Shown here piece by piece: positions 1-5,405 of a stretch of DNA of 11,209 nucleotides. The DNA comes from Thermoplasmatota archaeon (GTDB lineage: Archaea; Thermoplasmatota; Thermoplasmata; UBA10834), in assembly GCA_022848805.1 (NCBI GenBank), contig JAJISI010000030.1, forward strand, positions 1 to 11,209. The letters are read 5' to 3'. The notes beneath the pieces were generated by a model. The model was not told where the DNA came from. It worked only from the letters and a program-made list of their open reading frames with translations, and searched no databases. The position numbers and the translations under genes were made by a program. The first letter of the stretch is position 1. The number at the start of each line of letters is the position of its first letter.

Positions 1-812
1 GGGTGAACGACGCACCGGCGTTGAAGACTGCCGACATCGGCATCGCGATGGGCATCAGGGGCACGGATACCACCAAGGAAGCCGCGGAGATGGTTCTGGT
101 AGACGACAACTTCGCGACGATCACGAAGGCGATAGAGAAAGGACGGTGGATATATGATAACATCAAGAAGTACCTCGCGTTCCTCCTCCAGGCGAACCTT
201 GTGGAGATCGCGGTCCTCTCCATATGCGCGCTGTTCGTGCTACGCCTCGCCGGCTACGAGGGCGAGGAGATACTTCCGCTGCTTCCGGTGCACATACTCT
301 ACATCAACCTAGCAACGGACGGTCTTCCCGCCATCGCCCTGAGCTTCAGCCCAGCAGACCCTGACCTCATGAAGCGCCCTCCGCGCAAGAAGGACGAATC
401 GGTCTTCACGAAGGACGTGAAGTTGTTCCTGGTCTTGGCAGTGTTAGTCGAGACGCCGATTCTCATAATGGCGTTCGTCAGCGCGCTTCCGGACGGCATC
501 GAATCGGCGAGGTCGAGACTGTTCCTCACATTCGTCTTCGTCGAGCTGGCGATCGCCCTCAACTGCCGGTCTCTCAAGTTCACGTTGACCAAGGCGAAAC
601 CACACAAATGGCTACTACTGGCAATCGCCTGGGAAGTTATCCTGATAGCAATCATACTGGCGATCGCCCCCGCGAGGGAGGCTCTCCATATCACCATTCC
701 TACCCTCGCCGACGTCGCGTGGATAATCGGAGGGATGGCGGCCACGTTGGTCATAGTCGATATAGTGAAGCGCTACACTCGCTTTGGACAGCGGGACTTC
801 GTGCAAGGGTAG
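1..812 (+). CDS. P2A-type (Ca2+) P-type ATPase, C-terminal part, 5' end cut by window
   Basis: This is the end of a cation-pumping P-type ATPase; about 269 residues are visible and the reading frame enters from outside the window. The first residues, VNDAPALK, are the hinge motif of the phosphorylation domain (family form GDGVNDAPALK), so the actuator domain and the DKTG phosphorylation site lie upstream. Hydrophobic segments corresponding to M5-M10 follow. The residues that bind Ca2+ in SERCA appear conserved: Asn and Glu in the M5 motif QANLVEI (about residues 65 and 68), Asn, Thr and Asp in the M6 motif YINLATDGLP (about 102, 105, 106), and Glu in the M8 motif FVELAIALN (about 181). This favours calcium export over Na+/K+ or heavy-metal transport. 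The frame ends in TAG at 810-812, and the next gene has its own promoter. The family call is firm; ion specificity is inferred from the conserved ligands. Confidence 0.93.
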   Translation, partial: VNDAPALKTADIGIAMGIRGTDTTKEAAEMVLVDDNFATITKAIEKGRWIYDNIKKYLAFLLQANLVEIAVLSICALFVLRLAGYEGEEILPLLPVHILYINLATDGLPAIALSFSPADPDLMKRPPRKKDESVFTKDVKLFLVLAVLVETPILIMAFVSALPDGIESARSRLFLTFVFVELAIALNCRSLKFTLTKAKPHKWLLLAIAWEVILIAIILAIAPAREALHITIPTLADVAWIIGGMAATLVIVDIVKRYTRFGQRDFVQG

Positions 813-860
813 AGGGAGTCGTTAAGCACGCCGAGCGGACTCGATGCCTTCACGTAAGTC

Positions 861-868
861 CTTATATG
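861..868 (+). promoter_or_regulatory. TATA-box-like element for the zinc-ribbon/LURP-one gene
   Basis: CTTATATG lies 32-39 bp upstream of the ATG at 900. With usual archaeal spacing (start site about 25 bp downstream), transcription would begin near 888-893, giving a very short leader. It would also exclude or nearly exclude the alternative ATG at 885. Confidence 0.45.
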
Positions 869-899
869 CCGTTCAGAGATTCACATGTGGGTAGAGATA

Positions 900-1589
900 A
901 TGGTGAACTGTCCATCTTGTGGAACTCATATGGTCGACGGCGGAACCTTCTGCAGCAACTGCGGCACCAGGGTGGATGCACAGGCATCTGGACGCCCTCC
1001 GCGAGCTGCGTATCAGGAGATATGGCACCAGAACTACTATCGTATCCGGAAGAAGGTCGTGGCGATAGCAAACCAATACCGGATCGAGGACGCCAAAGGG
1101 TCGAGCCTCGGATACTCCAGGCAGAAGATCCTCAAGATCAAGGAGAGCATCAAGGTCTTCACGGACGACAGCATGACGACGGAGCTCTTCCGGATACAGC
1201 AGGAGCAGATCATGGACATGTGGGGAACGTTCGCCGTCATAGACTCCGTGACGAACACCTGCGTGGGAAAGCTGCAGAGGCAAGCACTGACCTCGGGCTT
1301 CTACAAGGACGAGTATTTCATACTCGACGTCGATGGGCGGAAGATTGGCAGGGTGACCGAGCGCGCTGGGAGAGGCTTGTTGAGGAAGTACGTCCCGGGT
1401 GGAGCGCTCGTGCCCGAAAAGATGGTGGTCGAATTCCACGGGCGGGAAGTCACGGAGATCAAGCAGCAGTTCAAGATCATAGGGGATATATGGGAGGTCG
1501 ACTGCTCTCGTCTCCCGCCACAGTTCGACAGGCGGATCCTCATCTCGTGCATGCTACTGATGGGAATGATAGAGCGCGACAGGAAGTGA
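900..1589 (+). CDS. Zinc-ribbon protein with LURP-one-related/Tubby-C-like domain
   Basis: The predicted protein has 229 residues. The N-terminus carries a double-CxxC zinc ribbon, CPSCG then CSNCG, with Cys at about 4, 7, 18 and 21. After a short linker, residues about 60-225 read as a beta-rich LURP-one-related/Tubby-C/scramblase-like domain. Strand motifs such as KESIKVFTDD, FAVIDSVTNTCVGKL, EYFILDVDGRKIGRV and EFHGREVTEIKQQFKIIGD suggest this. No signal peptide or clear membrane span is seen, although the C-terminus (LISCMLLMGMI) is hydrophobic, as at the end of that fold. I chose ATG 900 over the in-frame ATG at 885 because the TATA-like site at 861 would place the start site around or after 885, and GGTAGAG lies just upstream of 900. 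The cellular role of archaeal members is not established; in eukaryotes the fold is linked to membrane lipids. Fold assignment is by pattern recognition. Confidence 0.75.
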   Translation: MVNCPSCGTHMVDGGTFCSNCGTRVDAQASGRPPRAAYQEIWHQNYYRIRKKVVAIANQYRIEDAKGSSLGYSRQKILKIKESIKVFTDDSMTTELFRIQQEQIMDMWGTFAVIDSVTNTCVGKLQRQALTSGFYKDEYFILDVDGRKIGRVTERAGRGLLRKYVPGGALVPEKMVVEFHGREVTEIKQQFKIIGDIWEVDCSRLPPQFDRRILISCMLLMGMIERDRK

Positions 1590-1604
1590 CTCGAACCCCC
1601 GAGT
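1589..1604 (+). terminator. Small hairpin overlapping the stop of the zinc-ribbon/LURP-one gene
   Basis: ACTCG (1589-1593) and CGAGT (1600-1604) form a 5-bp inverted repeat with a 6-nt loop, beginning at the last base of the TGA stop. No U-tract follows, so its role in termination is uncertain. Confidence 0.2.
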
Positions 1605-1670
1605 AGTTCATTGATGGCGTTAGAGGCAAGATGGAGTCCAAATCAGTTCTACGCACTGGCGAGCTCAAGC

Positions 1671-1693
1671 TAAGGAAGGAATAAAATAGAAAC
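1671..1693 (-). terminator. T-rich termination region of the C11 peptidase gene
   Basis: On the minus strand this stretch, about 30-50 bp after the stop at 1724, is a run of mostly T with TTTCTATTTTATT in the middle. Archaeal RNA polymerase terminates at T-rich tracts without needing a hairpin. The tract sits between convergent genes, where a terminator is expected. Confidence 0.4.
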
Positions 1694-1723
1694 GGTTTAA
1701 GTGGTTTCAGCGTCGTCGACGGG

Positions 1724-2974
1724 TTATGCCATTCCCCAGTAGGTCTCCAGGAACGTCCACCAACCCATGTTCGGGAATTCGAAGGTCATGTAGATGTTGA
1801 ATCCACCCCATTCCGAATCCGCATAGGACACCGTGTACGAGCTATGGCTTGCCGGGAACAAAATCCCCATGCCCTGGTAGCCGTACATCTCGCTGTGCTT
1901 GGTGATGCCCATTCCGAGCATCGCCTCCGCGTAAGCGTCCATGACCGCCTCGCACGACCTGTAGACCTCGCCGCCCTTCTCCATATTCTCCATGATCTGC
2001 TCCACGAAGGTCGGCATGTCGATCCAACTCTCCAGACGAGCGCCCCACGGCATGATGGATTCCAGCGTCGCGGCCTTGATGACATCCCTATAGGAGTCGA
2101 TATCCTTCGCCAGGGCGTTTGCCATGGCAGATACTGCATCCCCGAGTGGGATGATCTTCGACATGTCGAATACGGACTGCGTCGTCAGAATCTCGCTCTT
2201 GAACGGTGCCACGCTGAAGAGATTCGTGAACTCATCGACGATCACCAGGCTCAGCTCGCGTGCGTCCATCTCCGGATTCAGGACCAGCCTCTGATTGACC
2301 TTGTCATACGAGAATCCGCGCCATCCGATGTAACTCTCGCTGGCGACCACGTAGTCCACGCTCAGCCCCTTGGCAGCGTACTCGTAAAGGGTCTCCATCT
2401 GGCCAATCGAGCATTCATCGCAGGCGATGATGTCGACGTGGTAGTCTTCGAGGGCGGCTATCATCTCGTGGTGCGACAGCCAATCCCAGTCGCTCCCTGG
2501 TTCGCTGCCTTCCATCGTCGTGTCCACACCTACGCCGCCTGTTGGCGTTCCGTGGTCCCAGAAGTACAGTAACATGTGTTCCGCTGGGAAGTTGGTGTCG
2601 CTGTACTCGACGAACCAGGTCAGAGTGGCCGGGTCGCCCATGTTGACTTCGCCCAAGCTTTCGAGCTCTACCATATCGTTGTCCTCGATACAGTACAGGT
2701 ATGCGGGCTCATACAGCCTGTCGACCAATATCAACACGTTCACGGAGTCGCTTGAGCCACCGTCCTTGAGCTCCTGGAAATCCTCCTCGGTGTACGGGTC
2801 AAGGTCGTTGTCCGCGACAAGGTACACGAGCACGGACCACTCGGCGACCTGCCTTGTATCATCATTCACACTCTCCGCGGGTACACTCTCCGTCTTCCCC
2901 GTCGTCATGCCCGCAAACAGAGACAGGACGAACACGGCGGACACAGAGACGCTGATTAGAACCTTCGATATCAT
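1724..2974 (-). CDS. Secreted clostripain-like (C11 family) cysteine peptidase
   Basis: The protein has 416 residues. An N-terminal hydrophobic signal (about residues 4-22, KVLISVSVSAVFVLSLFAG) indicates export. The catalytic domain opens with the typical WSVLVYLVADNDLD strand (46-59). The catalytic dyad is visible: His141 in YFWDHGTPTGG and Cys188 in DIIACDECSIGQME, matching the WDHG and DxC(L/S)MG motifs of clostripain-type C11 enzymes. The conserved ASE motif follows at 211-213. C11 peptidases usually cleave after basic residues and many mature by autoproteolysis; neither property can be confirmed here. No C-terminal membrane anchor or sorting motif is seen, so it may be released. The start is the only sensible one, but the nearest strong Shine-Dalgarno (GGGGGGTGA) is about 16 nt upstream, unusually far. 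The next gene upstream on this strand is also a secreted protein. Confidence 0.88.
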   Translation of the reverse strand: MISKVLISVSVSAVFVLSLFAGMTTGKTESVPAESVNDDTRQVAEWSVLVYLVADNDLDPYTEEDFQELKDGGSSDSVNVLILVDRLYEPAYLYCIEDNDMVELESLGEVNMGDPATLTWFVEYSDTNFPAEHMLLYFWDHGTPTGGVGVDTTMEGSEPGSDWDWLSHHEMIAALEDYHVDIIACDECSIGQMETLYEYAAKGLSVDYVVASESYIGWRGFSYDKVNQRLVLNPEMDARELSLVIVDEFTNLFSVAPFKSEILTTQSVFDMSKIIPLGDAVSAMANALAKDIDSYRDVIKAATLESIMPWGARLESWIDMPTFVEQIMENMEKGGEVYRSCEAVMDAYAEAMLGMGITKHSEMYGYQGMGILFPASHSSYTVSYADSEWGGFNIYMTFEFPNMGWWTFLETYWGMA

Positions 2975-3054
2975 ACATCGTTGTATACACTCACCCCCCT
3001 AAGACTCGAGACGGTGGAATGCCCTCATCCCCTTTTACATTTTTGGTCTACTGA

Positions 3055-3062
3055 CTATATAA
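3055..3062 (-). promoter_or_regulatory. TATA box for the C11 peptidase gene
   Basis: The minus strand reads TTATATAG, a near-consensus archaeal TATA box about 80 bp upstream of the ATG at 2974. It predicts a start site near 3030 and a leader of about 55 nt, so this gene probably has its own promoter rather than relying on the secreted-protein gene upstream. Confidence 0.6.
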
Positions 3063-3084
3063 GCAAACGGACACTTCGGAGCTC

Positions 3085-3096
3085 CCTGCGCGCAGG
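3085..3096. promoter_or_regulatory. 12-bp perfect palindrome upstream of the C11 promoter
   Basis: CCTGCGCGCAGG is a perfect palindrome about 23 bp on the upstream side of the TATA box at 3055-3062. It could be a protein-binding site for an activator or repressor; no known operator is recognised. Confidence 0.25.
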
Positions 3097-3097
3097 C

Positions 3098-3156
3098 GAG
3101 AAATGAAAGAAGAAGAGGTTTCGGCTCGCAATCGACCTTCATCGGGGAACCGAGCC
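3098..3156 (-). terminator. Possible terminator after the small secreted protein gene
   Basis: On the minus strand, GGCTCG (3156-3151) and CGAGCC (3128-3123) form a 6-bp stem shortly after the stop at 3167. A pyrimidine-rich tract with CTTCTTCTTTCATTTCTC follows (about 3117-3100). The long loop makes the stem weak, but the T-rich tract alone could terminate an archaeal transcript. Confidence 0.33.
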
Positions 3157-3166
3157 TTGAACAACG

Positions 3167-3643
3167 TCAATCCAAGTCCACGGTTTCTGAAGAGATCAGA
3201 TAGTCGTCTGGGGTCCATGGGTCCGAGCCTTCGAGCTCTTGCCATGAGCCCGGGACAAGGCAGACCGTCGCGTCGTCCATCATCGGCCAGTCCATCACGC
3301 CCTTGATGTGCACTCCGGACGCATCCTCGAGACACATATCAACGGACGCAGAGCCGATTACAGTGAACACCTCAGGTTCCTCGTCTCCCGCTCCCTCAAA
3401 GCAGATCAAATAGTAGACAGTACCATCGTCCAGATTGTATCCGTGGAAGTCGTAGGTGAAATCCGCCGAGTCCGGGATCCAATACAGATACCCGTCGGCG
3501 ACCTCAGCAGAACCCTCGTACAACAGTAGAGTTTCAGACAGCAGCCCCTTCCCCCATCCTCCGTTCGGACCTCCCGCGGAGGCTATCGGCGCGCACACGA
3601 GCACAGCAGCTATGATTCCTGCAGATATCAGATACTTCCTCAA
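3167..3643 (-). CDS. Small secreted protein of unknown function
   Basis: The 158-residue product begins with a clear signal peptide (MRKYLISAGIIAAVLVCAP, probable cleavage after the ASA near residue 23). A mature domain of about 135 residues follows, rich in acidic and aromatic residues and in predicted beta strands, with three Cys (LICFEG, VDMCLED, ATVCLVP). The order LLLYEG, FHGYNLDDGTVYYLI, GVHIKG, ATVCLVP, WTPDDYL recalls, from memory, a family of small archaeal secreted proteins with GHGLxPGTxYxLIYY, HIxG, IWLVLS and W.PxxYLFE motifs, whose function is unknown. I chose TTG 3643 as the start because the strong site GGGGGGAGG sits 6 nt upstream of it, and translation from there begins directly with the signal peptide. 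A GTG at 3667 would put eight extra residues in front and place the Shine-Dalgarno inside the coding region. It lies between the MttB remnant and the C11 gene, all on one strand. Confidence 0.65.
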   Translation of the reverse strand: MRKYLISAGIIAAVLVCAPIASAGGPNGGWGKGLLSETLLLYEGSAEVADGYLYWIPDSADFTYDFHGYNLDDGTVYYLICFEGAGDEEPEVFTVIGSASVDMCLEDASGVHIKGVMDWPMMDDATVCLVPGSWQELEGSDPWTPDDYLISSETVDLD

Positions 3644-3649
3644 TTTCTT

Positions 3650-3658
3650 CCTCCCCCC
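3650..3658 (-). promoter_or_regulatory. Shine-Dalgarno site that decides the TTG start
   Basis: On the minus strand GGGGGGAGG precedes AAGAAA and then TTG (3643). The 6-nt spacing is ideal, favouring TTG over the in-frame GTG at 3667. Confidence 0.6.
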
Positions 3659-3758
3659 TCGAACCACCGATTCGAGGTGCCTTTACTACCTGCGGGCTGA
3701 GTATTTCTTTGTGCGGTTTACAGATGAAACGCCCTCTGACGATGTGGACGAAACGGCC

Positions 3759-3968
3759 TTAAAAGGGGGGCGACGAATTCCGATGCGTGTCCTCGATTCT
3801 CTCATGCATCCTCACCCTTGCGCTCGCATCGTCTACCTGCGCTCCCTCGCGCCTCAACATATCTCTGCTCTGCCTCTCAAATATAGACACTCCCGTTTTG
3901 GTGAGGATGTCGATTGAAGTCTTGTCGATTCGCGCAATCTCATCCTCCGTAAGTATCTCGAGCTTCAC
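3759..3968 (-). pseudogene. N-terminal fragment of an MttB-like (trimethylamine methyltransferase family) protein
   Basis: The frame encodes 69 residues. VKLEILTEDEIARIDKTSI, then DILTKTGVSIFE, DMLRREGAQVDD and ARVRMHERIEDT follow the usual N-terminus of the MttB superfamily (LTxEEIxxIHxxSLxIL, then xxTGV, LLxxAGAxVD, xVRIPExxIEDxL). Family members are about 480-500 residues long, and the corrinoid-methyltransferase barrel is absent here. No continuation is evident in any frame of the 115 bp before the next gene. The start is well formed: GTG at 3968 with GGAGGTGG about 7 nt upstream, so initiation signals have survived. The stop is TAA, not an amber codon that could be read as pyrrolysine. 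Likely a deletion remnant; a genuine short protein is possible but has no precedent that I know of. Confidence 0.55.
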
Positions 3969-3972
3969 CCTT

Positions 3973-3980
3973 CCACCTCC
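3973..3980 (-). promoter_or_regulatory. Strong Shine-Dalgarno site of the MttB-like fragment
   Basis: The minus strand reads GGAGGTGG ahead of the GTG at 3968, close to the full archaeal consensus. It sets the start at VKLEIL and excludes the nine-residue upstream extension. Confidence 0.6.
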
Positions 3981-4037
3981 TAAGCATCCGGCCATATGTA
4001 CGGCTAGGCTAATCTTACTTGCTGATAGCGGAGTATG

Positions 4038-4052
4038 CCCAAGATGCTTGGG
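4038..4052. promoter_or_regulatory. 15-bp inverted repeat in a divergent intergenic region
   Basis: CCCAAG (4038-4043), ATG, CTTGGG (4047-4052) is a perfect inverted repeat with a 3-base centre. It lies between the divergently read MttB fragment and the SCP2-like gene, 48 bp before the latter's ATG. It could be an operator or an RNA hairpin; no TATA box is convincing nearby. Confidence 0.35.
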
Positions 4053-4100
4053 ATGAAGAACGAAAGTTAGAAGCGTTCGAAATGAGAATGAGGGGGTGAC

Positions 4101-4511
4101 ATGGAACCCGTGCCAAAGGACTCAAACGATGATGCGCCGTCTGAAACCGTGCCAGTCGATGTCGAGGCCCTGAAGACTATGTTCAGTAAGGGAAGGCGTC
4201 TGTTTCTTCGGTCCCTCGGACTCCCTCTCACTGTCATTCTGAGAAGCGACATCGAGACGACATCGATATTCGTCGACGAGGCAAACAATGTGTCCGTAAG
4301 CAGAGGGGCGCTTCCTGAGCCGAACGTCGTGATCGAGGGTAGCCATGCAACACTCTGCGGGATACTCGGATCTATGGAATCGACTATCACGGTCCTAGGC
4401 CCACTGAAGATCCACATCAACAAGGGAGATACCAGAGACATGACCCTCGAGGTAGCGACGGGAGAAACCATCGAAAACCCCCTTGCGGATATACTGTCGC
4501 TCCAGGCATAG
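4101..4511 (+). CDS. SCP2 sterol-carrier-domain-like protein (tentative)
   Basis: The product has 136 residues, with no signal peptide and no membrane span. After an acidic, probably disordered N-terminus (about 1-20), residues 25-134 alternate amphipathic strands and helices. The pattern VILRSD, FVDEANNVSVSRG, PEPNVVIEGSHATLCGILG, VLGPLKIHI, ENPLADIL resembles SCP2-type lipid-binding domains, which share a P(D/N)VxIxGx..xLxxIL core and end in a short helix. SCP2 domains bind lipids or other hydrophobic ligands, but archaeal stand-alone members have no assigned function. The start is supported by GAGGGGG five nt before the ATG. The gene diverges from the MttB fragment and converges on the ABC operon. 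An unrelated small alpha/beta protein remains possible. Confidence 0.5.
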   Translation: MEPVPKDSNDDAPSETVPVDVEALKTMFSKGRRLFLRSLGLPLTVILRSDIETTSIFVDEANNVSVSRGALPEPNVVIEGSHATLCGILGSMESTITVLGPLKIHINKGDTRDMTLEVATGETIENPLADILSLQA

Positions 4512-4566
4512 GTTTCGAGTTGCGATCCTTATCCTCCGAACGCCACTGTTAACCGCCTAATATTGG

Positions 4567-4574
4567 TATATATA
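4567..4574. promoter_or_regulatory. TATATATA element next to a CG tract
   Basis: GGTATATATAG fits an archaeal TATA box and is nearly symmetric, so it could work in either direction. It lies between two convergent gene ends, with no open frame of note downstream on either strand. Any transcript would be non-coding or antisense to the permease or the SCP2-like gene. Confidence 0.3.
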
Positions 4575-4576
4575 GT

Positions 4577-4600
4577 CACGCGCGCGCGTGCGCGCGCGCG
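4577..4600. repeat. 24-bp alternating pyrimidine-purine (CG)n tract
   Basis: From 4577 to 4600 every step alternates pyrimidine and purine, all CG except one CA and one TG step. It contains the perfect 14-bp palindrome CACGCGCGCGCGTG (4577-4590). Such tracts are classical Z-DNA formers under negative supercoiling and can also form hairpins. It sits between the converging SCP2-like gene (ends 4511) and the ABC operon (ends 4645). Confidence 0.8.
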
Positions 4601-4644
4601 AGGAAACGATTGCAGAACGAGCTGATAACCGCTCTCAACGTTCT

Positions 4645-5403
4645 CTAGCAGAGCTCTTTGTTTCGGAACAGGTAGGCTCCTATTACGAGGAAAGCCGCCG
4701 TCAGCAACGCCAACACGATGACGGAGTCGCCGAGCCCGGTTGCCTCCTCGAATCCACTCATGTCGCCGTAGTCGATCCACTCAGATCCCATACTCCTCAG
4801 ATAGTGCTTGACGCTGACCTTCTGTATGACACCGGGGAGCGAGCCTATCATGCCTTCCCAGACGAACGCATAGAAGAGGCCGAAGAAGACCGGCTTCTTG
4901 AAAAACACGCTGATAGCGAGGAACAGGGACGAGTACACGATCGACCCGAGAACTATCAGAATCGTGAACTCGCAGTAAATCTCCACGGCCTCCGCACCGA
5001 TATCATGCTGCGCGAAGAATGCCAGGAATCCCGCGGTGGCTATCACTATCACGGAGACCATCACGGTTATCACGAGTGGGAGGTAGTATCCGATATACGA
5101 GTACACGCGATCCAGCGGTGCCGTCGCCACGTGCGTTATGCTCATGTCGTCTATCTCGTCCCGGATCAGGGATGAGCCAAAGATCATCGCCATCACGGGC
5201 ATGAAGAAGAACAGAATCAGCCGGTCCATCAGGTCCGTCACGGCCTCGAGCGGGTCGAACTCCTGAGTCCCCGCATACCCCATCACTAGAGCCACAAAGG
5301 CCGCGACGAGGAATGTGATGACCACCTTCCTGCTGAGCAGTAGCTTCTTGGTCGAGTGGAGCGTCAACGCGACAATGCCTGCTGCAGTTCTCTTGAGATC
5401 CAT
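4645..5403 (-). CDS. ABC-2 type exporter permease (last gene of operon)
   Basis: The protein has 252 residues with about six membrane spans (near 26-44, 62-80, 104-130, 143-167, 169-185, 226-245). The amphipathic N-terminus preceding TM1 and the arrangement of spans fit ABC-2 permeases. The motif FVWEGMIGSLPGVIQKVSVKH before the last loop is characteristic of one archaeal/bacterial subgroup of these exporters, as I recall it. The start ATG (5403) is only 2 nt after the stop of the upstream ATPase, with GGTAGGA directly in front, so the two are surely co-translated and form one transporter. Substrate unknown; relatives export antibiotics, peptides, lipids or Na+. Confidence 0.85.
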   Translation of the reverse strand: MDLKRTAAGIVALTLHSTKKLLLSRKVVITFLVAAFVALVMGYAGTQEFDPLEAVTDLMDRLILFFFMPVMAMIFGSSLIRDEIDDMSITHVATAPLDRVYSYIGYYLPLVITVMVSVIVIATAGFLAFFAQHDIGAEAVEIYCEFTILIVLGSIVYSSLFLAISVFFKKPVFFGLFYAFVWEGMIGSLPGVIQKVSVKHYLRSMGSEWIDYGDMSGFEEATGLGDSVIVLALLTAAFLVIGAYLFRNKELC

Positions 5404-5405
5404 TC

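Noticed and set aside
813..860. GAGTC (816-820) / GACTC (838-842) inverted repeat after the ATPase as a terminator
   Set aside because: Only five base pairs with a 17-nt loop and no T-tract; expected by chance.
608..1606. Plus-strand open frame (332 codons) across the ATPase end and the zinc-ribbon gene
   Set aside because: It overlaps two genes supported by family motifs and reads as low-complexity Arg/Gly/His-rich sequence without domains.
1844..2572. Plus-strand open frame (242 codons) opposite the C11 peptidase
   Set aside because: Antisense shadow of a gene with an intact His/Cys dyad and signal peptide; no motif of its own.
3759..3968. Pyrrolysine-containing MttB proper
   Set aside because: The frame ends in TAA, not TAG, and only the N-terminal region is present, so nothing supports pyrrolysine readthrough.
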